A stretch of 64,000 nucleotides of DNA, from assembly GCF_001522545.3 (NCBI RefSeq), contig NC_031769.1, forward strand, positions 69,864,640 to 69,928,639. The letters are read 5' to 3'. Both the position numbers and the translations under genes were made by a program. The notes under the pieces were generated by a model. It was not told where the DNA came from, did no database searches, and was given only the letters and a program-made list of their open reading frames with translations. This stretch comes from Parus major (Eukaryota; Chordata; Aves; Passeriformes; Paridae). This document shows, piece by piece, positions 38,701 through 51,520 of this stretch (the first letter of the stretch is position 1; every line of letters starts with the position of its first letter).

Positions 38701-41700
38701 CAGGGTTGGGTGTCTGCTCGTTCTGAAGATTCAGAAAATAAGGCAGGAGCAGATGTTAAGAGATCACAACTTTATATATTTCCCTCATTCAGTCATGTCA
38801 AGATGAGACCAGTTGCAAAACTTTCAAAATGGGAAGGTACTTGGCCTTACCGTTTGGATTCAGGCTAGCTGACACTGCAAGCCTATTCACGTGTTCTCCT
38901 GGAAAGGATGTACACATGAGAACATTTTAGAGCACTGGCGTGTGGTGGAAATCAGCTAGCAATGAGCATCCAAAAGCAGATGTTGAGAGATGTTTACAGG
39001 TCCTGACAGACTGTTTTCACCTTGTAGTTCTTTTGATGGATACACCATATCCATATCTGCAAACTGTGATGACACAGACAACCTTTCCCTCCAAACTCTG
39101 TTAACCTTGCTGCAGAAAGCAACCTGGGATAACCACAAAATAGCTATTGACCATGGTTGAACAGCTTATGTAGTTCTGATAGTGTAGTCACAGAATAGGA
39201 ATAAAATGAAAATCAAAGCTCAAAGCAGGGGTTATTTTCCTGGCAACACTCCTATCTACGAATACAGGGGAAGGATGTGTCATTCTCAGAGCAAAATTTA
39301 TCCTGAAGACAACTGAAGTTGGTATGGTCTCCTGTGATTCCCAGCAAATGTTTTGTACCTCACTTTTTATTTCTTACTTCTTTCTGCTATTTTCTTTAAA
39401 GAATTGTGATATTCCGTGTTATGCCTGATACCATGCTGTTCCTTCACACAAGACATTATTGTGTGTTATGGTCACACCTGGGCTTTTTTCTATTTCTGAT
39501 TTCATTTAAGGGAACCAGGAAGCCATTTTTGTGAGTGAAAAATCACACTGACCTCACCTGCAAATTCTGTGCACAGAAGACTTTAAAACCATTCCAGTGG
39601 TTACAGAATGAATCACAATACAGCAGGTATTCAGCTATCTTTTTTAATAAGTATGCTTTAATTGGACAAAAGCGTAGCTGACACGTTTAACTTACACATC
39701 TATTATAGGATAGAACTCACTTAACCACGCTCTTATAATATGATTTCCTGTGAAGTTAGCCATATTTTGGTCAAATAATCCTGCAGCTAAGACTGATTTC
39801 TCTGAACATATTTGCCAGCTGGGACTCTATTAGGTTAGAACACTGCTTCCCACAATTAGGACCTGTGGACATTAATGTCATACAAATGAATGTGTTGCTG
39901 TAGAATAGTTTTGATAACTAATTCACTGTACAGATTAAGTATGAACTATCCACTTGTGCTGTTGATTTCTGTGTCTCTGGCCACAGAAGTCCCATGATAT
40001 TGCTCCTGCTCTCTGGATACATGGCCGAGGATTTTGTAGTAGGGGAGAGAGAAGAGAAAGTGGGTAGAGCTGACTGCTCTAAATTCCTGGGCATGTCCAC
40101 TGTTGATAATTTATTCATGCATTTTCTTCTGCTTCCTTGGTCTGGTTTTTCAGCACATATTTATCATTACAGTTCCTTGGAAGTCAATGGAATAATATTC
40201 ATTTGTCCTCTTTTGACTGAGAATATAACTGGATAAAATTTTAGTCAGAGCTGAAGAATAAACTAGAAACCTTGAATGTTGTTAATCCAGCATCTAAAGG
40301 GCTTATTCTTCACAGGTACTGCTCCCTGATTCAGCACAATCTTTTGAGCATTTGTTTAAATCCCTCTGTCAATAATGACCCACAAGCACAGGCTGAAGGC
40401 AAGTGTCACAAGAAAATATTCTGACTGCAGTTCTTGGAGTCTTTCTAACAGCTGATTATTGAAATGTGAATGCAGCCTTGAAACTTAAATTCAGTTTAGC
40501 ACATCCTGAAAAGCCAGGAAAATGAGAAATCTTTCCCTGAATGTGGTAATGTTGGTTTTTGCTCTGAAGAACCAGCAGTTTTCAGATTATGGCTCTAGTA
40601 TTCTTAAACTTAAAAGCCCTTAAGACAAAAACCATGCTATTGATTATAAGGAAAACCATGGACACACAGAGTTCAAATAAAGTAGTAAAGATCCTTAAAT
40701 ATCAACATTTCTGCAGAACCTATAGTATCTTACTGACTAGAGAAGCTCAGAAAAACTAAAATAATGTCTCCCTTGCTGTGAGCCAGTGGAGCTCATAGCC
40801 CCTAGCTGACAATCTTTTCCTTTAGCTCTACACACTATGACCACCACATCCAGCCCTTTGTAAAATGAGTGTTAAATTCACTGAAGAGTATCAGAAATGG
40901 AAATACACAAGGGAAAAAAAAAAGCCAAAAAAAAAAAAAAGCCACATGACTTTCTTAAGCAGCTGAACTTGGAAAAGACAATCAGTGGGGGAATTAGGAC
41001 AGTTTGAAAAGAGGTAGCAGAACAGGCCATTGTTATTATTTTCTATTTGAACATTAAAACAAAAATAATAAAAAATATCTTAGCCAGAAGTAGAATAAAT
41101 TCCACTATCTTCCACTAAGCTGCATGTCTTTGGCTTGATTCCTTGTACAGGAGAGTGAGCTAAGTTTGGCCAGCAGATTTTGGTATCTACTTCTCACGTT
41201 TTTCCCACCTGGTAGCATGCTTCTTCCTGGGCCGCCTCTGTAAGAGCAAAGAGTAACAGCTCCTGCTCTGTTACATCCCAGAACACAGCAGCAGACTCAC
41301 CCTCTGCTCCTCTCCTAGTGGAGATGGGCCAGAAGCAACCTCATAAACAGGACTGGGAGGCTTGTAAAAAACTGAGACACTGAGACAGAATTGCTACTGG
41401 TTGCACAAAGTCAATGTCAAACAGAGAAATTCCCCACGGGGAAGGTATGTCAGGTGAGCCTTAGTCCTGTACATCTGGATTTTACTCCCCAAAGTAATGT
41501 TAGCTGGACGACATTCAGCTCCTGGTCTTGCAGGTCTCAGCCTGACTGCCAACTGCAGATTACCCTCTGTCCTAACTTCAGGGGCAGTCAAGAGCAACTG
41601 AGCCCAGCGTAAGACAAAAAGCCATCACTTTTGCAGGATCCAGCCCATCACAGGATGCAAGAAGCAAGTTGTCCCTCTGACACATGTGAGGGGATGAAGT

Positions 41701-43120
41701 ACCAACAGATCAGCACAATGAATTGGTGCCTTCAATATTCACATAAGCAACATTTGAGAGACAGCAATAATAATAATAAAAATAATAAATAATGAAAATA
41801 TAAACCTGGGTATGATTTCTCTTAGATGCAAATCAAGATTTAAATATAAAAATGATAGGCTTCTGTTAATCCTTCTTAGGAAGTCATAAATTGTTAATCA
41901 GACCTTAGGCAGTGTTGTTTAATACCAACTTTAATAAAATAGCTGCCTGAAGCAGAAAGACAGTTGGGATCCTGACTCTAAAACTTTGGTAACCTCATCC
42001 ACTTTTTTGTAGCCTGAGGCTCTTACACTACCATTGATACTAACTCCTTTGAAATATGCTCATTTTTTAGGTTGCTAAATTATTAAACACCTTATTAGTT
42101 GAAAGATTAGATGGAAAAAAGTCATCTCTGTATGACGGAAAATGGATTGGAAGAGGAAGGAAAAGTTGAGGGAATATTTACATAAAAGATGCAGCTCTGT
42201 TGTTGATATACAGAGGTAATCCATAATCCATAATTCATTTAAGAAATGAACCCATCAAATTACATAACTACGCATGACAAATTGCTACTGTTGAGCTATC
42301 CTACAATAAATTACAAGGAATCATTCCTGTCAAGAGTGTATTTTGTTTGAGACTAAAAAAAGCAATGTCGCTACAAGGTTGTTTTCCCTCTTGTTCCATA
42401 GGATTTGTCTATCACACACAATATTGCACACTTCCACCATATAATTTGATTGGGATAGAAGAAGTTCCTTTGTATGGAGTAACCACAAAGTCTCTGAGAT
42501 TAAAACTGCTTTGAAAATTGCAAGAAAAGGGGAAAGGAGAAAAAGGTAGAATGTGTCTTCCTCATTATTTCTTAATACTATTTGTCAGTCAGGTGAGCAG
42601 ATCTTTGGAGTGAAAAATAAGAAACAGTAATTTCCTGAAGTGTGATGTCTTTTTAGTGTATGTCCAGAGCAGCTTGTTAGCATACTAATTGTTTCATTTA
42701 ATATGCAATACAGAGCATACTTACCACTTTGAAGTGCTTATTCATGATGTCATGGATATTAGTGTATATTTCTTAATTACACAACAGAACAATCTTTCCT
42801 CTTTCAACCCACACTTTCTGCTGCTCTGATTGGTTTCTCTAACTAGCCAGAATAATCATTTTGCCACACAGAAGCAGAAAAGAAAAAAAAAAAAGTAAAC
42901 AATTTTAAAAGCCATTTTAATTTAATAACAAATTGGGAGCTGTATTTTGTGTTAAATTAGCACTGCAAGCCTCATATCAATTCAAGGCAAGGTTCCCTGT
43001 TCGTTACTGCTTAATTAATCAGTCCTGTTTCCATCTAAATGAAAAGTTTTCTCTCTTGCCTATCATCTCTAACATCTCATTTCAGGCAGCACATCAAGTT
43101 AATCTTGCTTACATTAGCAA
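32701..43120. other. Intronic sequence without recognised genes
   Basis: AT-rich DNA with A-rich runs at 33450-33495, an AT dinucleotide tract at 34615-34630, T runs near 38470-38490, A runs at 40917-40942 and an AAT-rich tract at 41765-41794. A 9-bp hairpin lies at 33345-33365. I see no coding exon or clear transposon. Confidence 0.6.
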
Positions 43121-43123
43121 CTT

Positions 43124-43277
43124 ATTTCTAATGGCTCAGTTCAATTATTTGGTTGGAGCACGGTATTAATAATGCCACGGTTGCAGGTTCAATCCCTGTA
43201 TGGGCCATTCACTTAAGAGCTGGACTTGAAGATCCTTATGGATCCCTTCCAACTCAGAACATGCTGTCATAATTTAT
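43124..43277 (+). mobile_element. tRNA-Ile-derived SINE with CR1-like 3' tail
   Basis: Positions about 43124-43207 align with tRNA-Ile (AAT anticodon): GGTTGGAGC, an anticodon-arm region ending TTAATAATGCC, then the B-box string GGTTCAATCCC and the acceptor end TATGGGCCA. Immediately after comes a CR1-type 3' end: TTCACTTAAGAGCTGGACTTG, GATCCTTATGGATCCCTTCC and AACTCAG, followed by a decayed tail. The A-box/D-loop region is split by nine extra bases (43142-43150, CAATTATTT). The tail would let the element borrow the CR1 reverse transcriptase. From memory this is the design of the zebra finch TguSINE1 family; that name is a recollection, not a search result. Confidence 0.8.
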
Positions 43278-43479
43278 CCTATCCCAGTTTGCAGATGAAT
43301 TCTCCTTAGTTGTTTTGTTTTGGGCAGCTTGGAGTCTATGGTAAAACAGCAATTGCAAGAACAAGCTAATCCAACATTGTGATGGGGGGAATAATTTTTC
43401 CCTACTACATGATGACAAACACCTACTTCCAACACACTGAAGTCTTCTGAACTATTGGCTTCCTGGTGTGCCTTGTCCT

Positions 43480-43593
43480 TCCTGAGGCAACATAGCACTA
43501 GAAACATGGTTTAGTGATGGACTTGACAGTGCTAGGTTAACTCTTGGACTTGGTGATCTTAGCGGTCTTTTCTAACTGAAACATCCTATGATT
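43480..43593 (+). mobile_element. CR1 LINE 3'-end fragment
   Basis: The string from CATGGTTTAGTGATGGACTT through GTGCTAGGTTAACTCTTGGA to GATCTTAGCGGTCTTTTCTA and CCTATGATT follows the 3' terminal consensus of avian CR1 elements. The tail corresponds to the ATTCTATG-type terminal repeat. The 5' limit is uncertain and could reach about 43440. Like most CR1 copies it is 5'-truncated with no reverse transcriptase frame. It lies in the same orientation as the SINE 200 bp to its left. Confidence 0.85.
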
Positions 43594-46500
43594 AGAATAC
43601 ACACAGAGCTGAGCAAAGAATTATTATTTTATAAAACAACAGATGAACATGAGCATGAAACATTCCTATGGAAGAAGAGAAATCTGTAAGGGAAGGAGAA
43701 TTTGGAAAGTCAGGTGGTATCTGAAAACATGTCCCGTTAATGCAACATATTCTGGAAACAAAGCTGCAATAAGCATGAGTCCTGCACTATTATCAGCAGT
43801 GTATATAAAAAAATAACAAACACTCCGCCAAATCAGATTTGAAGCAAGTGAAGAATAGGACTTGAACACCATCTGGTTGAATATCTCCTGCTTATGCTGA
43901 CCCCACCATTCCCAGAGCTGGAAACTGCTGCTGCTGCCATAATCTGGCACGTTCTATCACCAGCAGCAAAGCACACTAATTCTGGGACTTAACAAAAGAC
44001 CTCTGGTGTTTTGGATTGCACCAAGCTGGCCCCAGTCAGACACTTACTGAAGCTGCAGTTGCTCATACATGCTAGTTTCTGCTACATGCTAGTTTTTGCC
44101 TTGCTCAGTTCAGCCTTCAGAAGTAAGTTTTCTGGCTGCTCCTAGTGCTGGGATGCCTGCCTGCCCATGTCAGGATATCTGCTGTTAACACTGCAACCCC
44201 CCAGGCACCGCCACAGCTCCAGCAGCTCTGTCCGTAGAGCCACAGCCTCCGAGATGAAACAGATACTTGCTCAGGTCAGGGCTCGAAACTAAATCTGAGC
44301 CTGAGGTGTCTGCAACACATGAAGGCTGGTTTTAATGCTAGCTTGACAAATATAAATACTTTTGTAATAAACACAAAACACGCAATGTTAAGTGACCATT
44401 CCAAGAGGAAGAAAACTGTTTTTCCTAAATAATTCCAGTATTTACTTTTGCTCATCCAGGACTCAGGATGTTATTGCAACAGGGAAGAAGGATGTGCAGC
44501 CTATTTTAACCTTCTAGTTTTGCAGCAACCAGCCTCTGACCTCCCATTTACCAGCCTGGTTGAAATTACAACCTGATGCTAAGGAAAACTCTGTCATACT
44601 TTAAAGTAACTCTGATATCAAGTAGCTTTGAGATATCTGACAAATGAATTACAGTGGATTAATGAGGAGCTGCTGCAGAAATACTGCAAAAGAGTCCCTT
44701 ACATGTTACAATATGGTAATACATTTCATTTAATAGCAATATAAATTATGTGCTGAGAAAAGTGGGAGGCTATTTTTGTGTTGTTTTGTTGAGTTTGTTT
44801 TTTTTTCCCAAGAGAACAGAAATCCTTCCTATAAGTCAGAGTGCACACTTCTGTTTCTGATGGGAAACATCGTCCTGAAAAGCACAGAATTTCAAAGCTG
44901 CCTGAGATTAGATTGTCTGCAGAATTGTGCTGATAGCTGTAAATATTAATAAATATGATACACTGGGCCAGCTTTTTCTTCAGATGCTTATGCTCTGCTT
45001 CCTCTTAAGTGCAGATGACTCGGAGACACAAGCACCAGGAGGAAGAATCTGAGCTAAGAATTGGTTTTAGAGATGCAACACACAGTGACACTTGCACAAA
45101 GGAAGGATGTTCCCATTACATGCCAGCAGAAACAGCCAGGAAGTGAAAATCTCAGTCCAGTCCTCTCTATCCCCTCTGCAACTGCTGATGGGAGCTTGCA
45201 GACAGCAGAGAATCCTTCTCCACACTGTACAGATGATCCAGGGCTATACTGTTGAAGTGGCATCAATGGGAAATGATGGTTATTCCTTACAGAGTTTTTC
45301 TTTCCATCCCCATTTTGCGTAGTCTATTATGTAGGGATACAAATTATACAAACATTTGGTGGTCATGTTGTGGTCACCATGAAAATAATTGCAAATTTGT
45401 AAACACTTTATTACAAAGCCTGACATCTTGATCCAGAATGACACTTAAGCATTCAAACAGGCTTGTGGACTTCAGTGCAGTTTATTGGTACTTTTAAAAG
45501 CAAACTGCTCTGGGACCAGGTATAAGTCAGAGAGAAGAACATGCTTTGTTTATGGCAGAAATAACTTGGTAATTATCAGCAGTGAGAAGGAAAACATCAT
45601 AGAAGAGCATTCATATTATTGAGACTTATATGGAGTTTAGATGAAATACAGGGTTTTATAAAACTGGTTGGCACAGCATGAATTGCTTAAAGGGATGTGG
45701 CTGGTGGACTTAAGAGTTGCTTCTGCATCTTTTTCCCTTTCAGCCCTGACAGCTAAATTGAGCACCAATTTCACAAAAGAAATTTGCTCCCTGAAAGAGA
45801 TTCTACCTCTATATATTCCTGCTCTGTGATCTGCCAGGGCACTCTCCACACTATGAAAGTGAGGAAATAGGTTCTCCTGAATTCTTGTAGAGCTTGATCA
45901 GTTTTTCAGGCCAGCTCCAAAAGCATTAGGTCATAGTAGGTGGTACAGAGCTCAGGACCTGGTACTACTTCGATCTAAACTGGCCACATAACTTGTAAAT
46001 TTAATGTGTCTTTTTTATGAGTCTTTTTCTACTTCTCCCTCTATTTTATTTACACTAAGATCAATACCCGTGTCAGGGGTATTGGTGTACACCATGTCCT
46101 TATTCAAGTAACTTCCCTTTGACTCACCTTCATATCTATGTGCTAGGAATACTACTCCTTAGATGTTTACAAAGCAGGGGTGCTTTGAAATGAATTCATG
46201 CAGGCATGAACATGAACAGGAGATAGTGTGGCATGACCTCTGGCTGCCCCAAACCACAGGGAGCAGCATGCAGAATAGGCAGCCTTTTATGAGATTTTTT
46301 TTTATCCCCATCTCTCCCACAGGCATAAGTAGGTGGGAATGTATGAGGCAGGGAAGGGTAAAGAAACTCTGTGGCCAGTCCAACTCAGCCAATGCAGAGA
46401 GTAAGGTCATTGCCGCCTTGCTTGGGGACAGCTCAGATTACTTTCTCCCGGGAATAAGATACTCACTCAGTCTTGTCTCAGACGGCTCTGGAGCTACCCA

Positions 46501-46740
46501 GCTTCCCCCTTCCCCTCCACAGAAAACATGGCTGAACAAGCAAGCAAAAAACATCCAGAAAATCCTTTGGGGAGAGAGTGTCAAAGCAGATGCAAGGAGT
46601 CCTTGAGAAAAATAATTGGCTTTCTTTTGGATGAAAAGAAGAGACCCAAATCTGACTTTTCGCCCCTCATCCATTCTTTGATCAGCTACAACAACTAAAG
46701 AGAGCAGGAGAGAGGCAGGTGGGTTGACTGCAAGCTGTAC
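43594..46740. other. Intronic sequence without recognised genes
   Basis: About 3.1 kb between the CR1 fragment and the MIR-like relic. It contains a short tandem duplication of ACATGCTAGTTT near 44065-44095. No exon or further transposon was recognised. Confidence 0.55.
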
Positions 46741-46744
46741 TTGC

Positions 46745-46915
46745 TATAAGAGCCTGGTTCAGCATCCCTGCTGTGCTATGATCTCCTTCTGTGACCTTGG
46801 GCAAGTCACTCACCTCCGCGGTGATTCACTTCCCCCGCTGTAAAACACAGCCAATTATACAGGCCAGCCTCACAGAGGTGCCAAGTGGTGAAGATGTGGA
46901 ATTGTGGAATACTTG
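46745..46915 (+). mobile_element. MIR-type SINE relic
   Basis: CTGTGACCTTGGGCAAGTCA, then CTCACCTC, CTGTAAAACA and CCTCACAGAGGTG, follow the order of the MIR core consensus (…GTGACCTTGGGCAAGTTACTT…CTGTAAAATGGG…CCTCATAGGGTTG). Upstream, AAGAGCCTGG may be part of the tRNA-related head. Divergence is high, as expected for an element active before the split of birds and mammals. Old copies such as this sometimes survive because they gained regulatory use. Confidence 0.7.
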
Positions 46916-49900
46916 AACAGCTTTTGAGTGAAGGTGCCATGTTGATGAACTTCACCTTGTCCCTTACTTGAAGCGAGACTCCCAAATGTCCACAGAGTAT
47001 CTGTGGGTTCTTGGGAGAGGGGTTTGCTGACTACTATGAGCTGTATCATCTCCTATTTGTCCATGAGGATACTTTTGTCAAATAATGATTGCCAGACTAA
47101 TGACACCCTAAAGTTACAAAACAACAGGCACTCAAAGCGAATCAATTCAGTGAGGAAACAGATTTCACCTGAGTCCTCAGGGCAAAACTAAAAGCAACCG
47201 TGCTTTTAATTATTTTTGCTATGGTATTGGATCTAAGAGGATGAGGGAGAAGGACACATCTTTCTAAGAGAGAGGGTTTTCCCTGGAGTGAGAGGTCAGT
47301 AGGAAGGCTGGTCCCAGTACTGCAGTGCCAGCTGGGGCCCACAGGCACAAGTGGTTCTGCCACCACTCCACAGCCTCTCAAGCAAGTCTGGATCACCATG
47401 ACCTTCAGTGCTAAGTGGAGTTAGCATCAGAGGCAAGTATTCTCTTTTGAGCTTGGTGTTACCCTCACAACAAAGCAGAGCTACATGCTAATGATCGTGT
47501 TGATTAAGCAGCCTTTGTGCTTATAGAAGCTATTAGCTGACAATTGCAATGAGGGAACAGGCAGCTCTGCTTTCTACCAGGCAGGCACGAACCTGCAGTA
47601 CCTGGGGAAACTTGACTAGTGTTTAATTTTTGTGCTAATTTTCAATTCCTGCTGACCCTTCTCCTAGGTCCTCCTGCTCTGGCTCTGTGATTAGATGCAG
47701 AAGTGGGAATGCTGGAAAGATACACTACCTATTATCTCAGAGGCAGCTGTAAACATTGCAGCACGATAATGAAATTAGTTTAGCTGAGAGGAATTACGGT
47801 ACCCAGATAGTACAGGACGGATCTCATTCATAAAGTGCTCTCCTCTGTGCACTGCGGTGTGTCACCAGGGAAGAGCTGAGGGGTACAATGGGTATTTATG
47901 CTGCAAATGAAATCTAACAGTCACATTCTGGCTAGAATTAAGCATTTTCTGACTATATATAAATATATACGCATATTGTGACAAGACAGGCTAATTAACC
48001 CATAAAATATTTGCCCACAATGCCAGAATAAAGCCATTATTGAACAGGTTACTTAAAACATAGCAAGGCTGGCAGTGATCTTGAATGAGACCAGATGGAA
48101 ATGTATATGCACTTTTTGTCTGTGCGCCTGGTGCAGAGGAGGGTATGGAGAGGGTGTCTTGTGGCTGGGTGTGAAGAAAGATCGCTCTGTCTTGGATGTT
48201 TCAGCATGGTGCTATCAAGTGCTTTGGCACCATCACAGTTAAGCAATCATTTCTTTGCTTAAAGACTCTTTTTGGAGGTCCAGCATCCTAACTCAGGAAG
48301 GACACCATACCAATTGAGCCTTTTCCATCCTGACAGGGCTCACAGGCTCCCCTCACCTCTCCCCATCAGCACTGATCCTCACTGCTGCTCAGAGGGTTGC
48401 CGCTGCAGAGGAAACTATCCTTTCTGGTTTGTTTTGAGAGAGAAAAATACTCAAGGAGCAGTCAGCTCCACGAGACTGGATGTACCAACTGGTAACATTA
48501 ATTCACACCACTCTATAAACACTCCTGAAATTCAGTCATCCTATTTTCTTCTGGGAATGCTCTTGCTAACAAACAAACAAAAGCATAAACTCAAATATTT
48601 ACAGTCTTTGTTTGGGCCATTCAGTGCCAAATGCACAATTAGGAAAATAAATGAAGTGAAAAACAATGGTGGCAACCAGCCCCACCTGGAATAAGGAGAT
48701 GGTCATGGGTACAAAGGGGGATAAGCCTGCCTGAAATGGGGTGATCAGGATTAGGACACACAGCAGTGCCCTAGGGAAGCTTAGGAACCTAAGCCTGGGT
48801 GGACTTCCAGCCAGTCACTGGGGAAAAACCAAAAAGTGGTTCTTAGGCTGAGATTTATGGCATAGAAAGCCCAACTGGATATGAAGTACTCACACTCAAA
48901 GCTTAAAAATGTTTTTATCCAACACTTTCCTCACCTAATTCCACTGCAGCAACACTCAGCACAACTCAGAGAGGATGACTTTTTCTGCTGATGTTTTGTA
49001 TTAATTGTGCATTCTTCAAGGGTGATTTTAAAACAGAGACTAATAATCTGTCCAGTAACTTTTCTTAAGCAATAAAGACAACTAAAAGCTGCATTTAATA
49101 CTAAATGTTCACGTTACATCTCATTTCTCCCCATCCCAAATGAAACAAGGCAAGATGCCATACCTTTTTCCTCACACAGCATAGTTTTTTTCAGACCCCT
49201 TGGAAAGGTCTGCCATGACTAAGCATGCAGCATGAGCAAACCTGCTACTGGATTTTTATCTCAACCAGAACACATTTAAACTTGAGAATGATGTTTATAT
49301 GGCAAACTGAATCCTGCATAAAGCCAGCAGAAGAAATTCACTCTGTGTGCCACAGAACTCTTCACTTTGTGCACAGGATGGAGGACTCATTTTAAAGATT
49401 TACATTGAAAAGATCCTGAATTTGGCCCCACCATGTCAGTCAGGATAACCACAACTGAGTTTATCAGCCCTGCTTCTAAGAGCTATGAACCCAAGAAATT
49501 ATACAGGAAAAAGAAAAATTAAAAAAAGGAGTAAACCCCAAATGATGCAAAGCATTTGAAGACACATGAAGAGTTACTGCAGCTTACTAGGTCTTCAAGG
49601 GGTTAATGGAGAAGTCTCCCTAACACCCAGCTTCCAAGGCAAAGCCTTTCCCGCACGCTTATGATAATCAAAAGATACTGAAAACCAATTCGACTTCATT
49701 CTGGTATAATTGCAGCAGAGCCACTAGAGGAATTGTAACCATTATGTAAGATGAGGCACCATCACAGTGGGGCCTGCTGCTTCAAATGCATTCTACCCAC
49801 TCTTTTTTATAGATTTCAGCTACCTTTCATTTTAGTAATTAGCCACCATTTCCAAGGAGATCCATAAGTAATTTCCTGCACATCTTGAGCCATAATGGTG

Positions 49901-50740
49901 CAAGATTGTACTAGAAAGGTAGCACAATTTAAAAGTAGTCAACAAAGGGCAGGTGACACACTGAAAAGTTCAGTTAAACATGAGACAGAGACCATCATTT
50001 CATTTAACTACAGATATGTTGCTTGACACAGCACACAAGCATCCACTAGAAAACCCAGCAGTGATTCCTTCCAAGCCCCAAAATACTGCAGGATTCTATT
50101 AATAAGCAGCATATCAGTGTGCTGAAAACTTCTTCAGTCAAAGCAAAAATGATGTAGCACACTTGAGGGGACAGCGGTCTGGAAGGAGGCTCCTGCCCAG
50201 AGGAACTCAATGTGCCCTTGAGAAGAGGGCTGCTCATTTAGAGAAGGATCTCAGCTGGTGAGAGCACAGACACAGTCCTAACTTCTATCAAGTTCACATT
50301 AGTTTTGAGATCTTCTGCAGAAAGCAGGGGGAAAAAAAAACCACATTTTTTTAACACGTGTATGTTTTGCTTTGAAGGAAGTCTCTCAACTAAATATTAT
50401 TGAAACAGCAGATGGCAAAATGCAAACTTTATGGGAGAGCGGCAGGTTACTGTTTGCATGGAAGAGCTGTGCAAAGAAGGAAGGGAGGGAAGGAGGGAGA
50501 GAAGAGTCAGAAGTTAAGATGCACATTTCTAGCTGAACAACTTGGTTAGAGAATGATGACCGTGTCTATAAATGTAATCTTTACAGTGCTGGCATGGAGA
50601 TATGCAAGAGCTGTGAACTGGTGTGAAAACTAAAATACCTAGAGGGACTAATAAGTCCCTACGGGGACCCCAGTTACTTAAATGACTGCAAAGGATAATT
50701 GCAGAGAGCTACAACAGGACTGAATCAATGCCATTTTCCC
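46916..50740. other. Intronic sequence without recognised genes
   Basis: About 3.8 kb of mixed composition with a purine-rich tract (AAGG/GAGG repeats) at about 50476-50510. I see no coding exon. Confidence 0.55.
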
Positions 50741-50859
50741 TGGGAAAAAAAAAAAAAAAAAGGCAAAAAAAAGTACTGCTGCTCTGATTACGTTATTCTG
50801 AAAAGACTGGCTGCTTTCCTCTTCCCTCCCCCAGCTCAAAAGTCAACTGCAAACCACTA

Positions 50860-51520
50860 GAAATATGTCCAGCAAGATAATGGTGCAGCAGAAGCATATG
50901 AGATTATATATTTACTGGTGCTGTGTCAGATAATATCTGAGAGGAGAGGGAAAAGAGATTCAGGATTTCAGTCTTTATTAGCATGTTTGGGCTCTTTAAA
51001 GGAGCTATCCAATTGTGTCATTGCTGCCAGGCCTTTAAAACTGTATATATCCATGATAAAGGAATCTACTTAATCTTGATCACAAGCCTCCGAGCCCTAC
51101 CCGACTCTCCTGTGACATGCAAACTTATTGCCTTTAAACAGGAATTAGAAAAAAAGAAATGAATAGGGATGCACCATTACCCATAGCATTATATTGCTCA
51201 GGAACAGATGTTAATCAGTTTTATGGAATGTTTTAAGTACTTTTGCAAAGAACTGTCTGCATAATAGAGATTTCAGCCCAGCAAATACAGGAGATAAGCC
51301 TTTATCTTGACTGGGAGAGCTATGTCTATTTTGATTAAAACCAAAGAGGTCTGCACGATCAAGCAATTTTATTCCCTTGGAATTATGTCATTTCCAGAAT
51401 GCTACTACACACGGTCCTGTGACAAAAGGGAATGGAAATAACCTTGCTCTTGATTGTAATGTTCGCCTTGCGCTAATGTTCATGCATGTAGCTCATGAGG
51501 TACACATGTAGGATGTACAT
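50860..51520. other. Possible conserved noncoding segment near the CDH9 promoter
   Basis: This stretch, 1.4-2 kb downstream of the presumed CDH9 promoter, lacks simple repeats and recognisable transposons. It contains several homeodomain-like TAAT/ATTA sites and octamer-like strings such as CATGCAAAC-type motifs. It has the look of conserved regulatory DNA, but conservation cannot be judged from one sequence. Confidence 0.25.

Noticed and set aside
43151..43207. A tRNA-Ile gene
   Set aside because: The acceptor stem and D arm are not intact, a nine-base insert splits the A-box region, and a CR1-type tail follows directly. It is a SINE head, not a tRNA gene.
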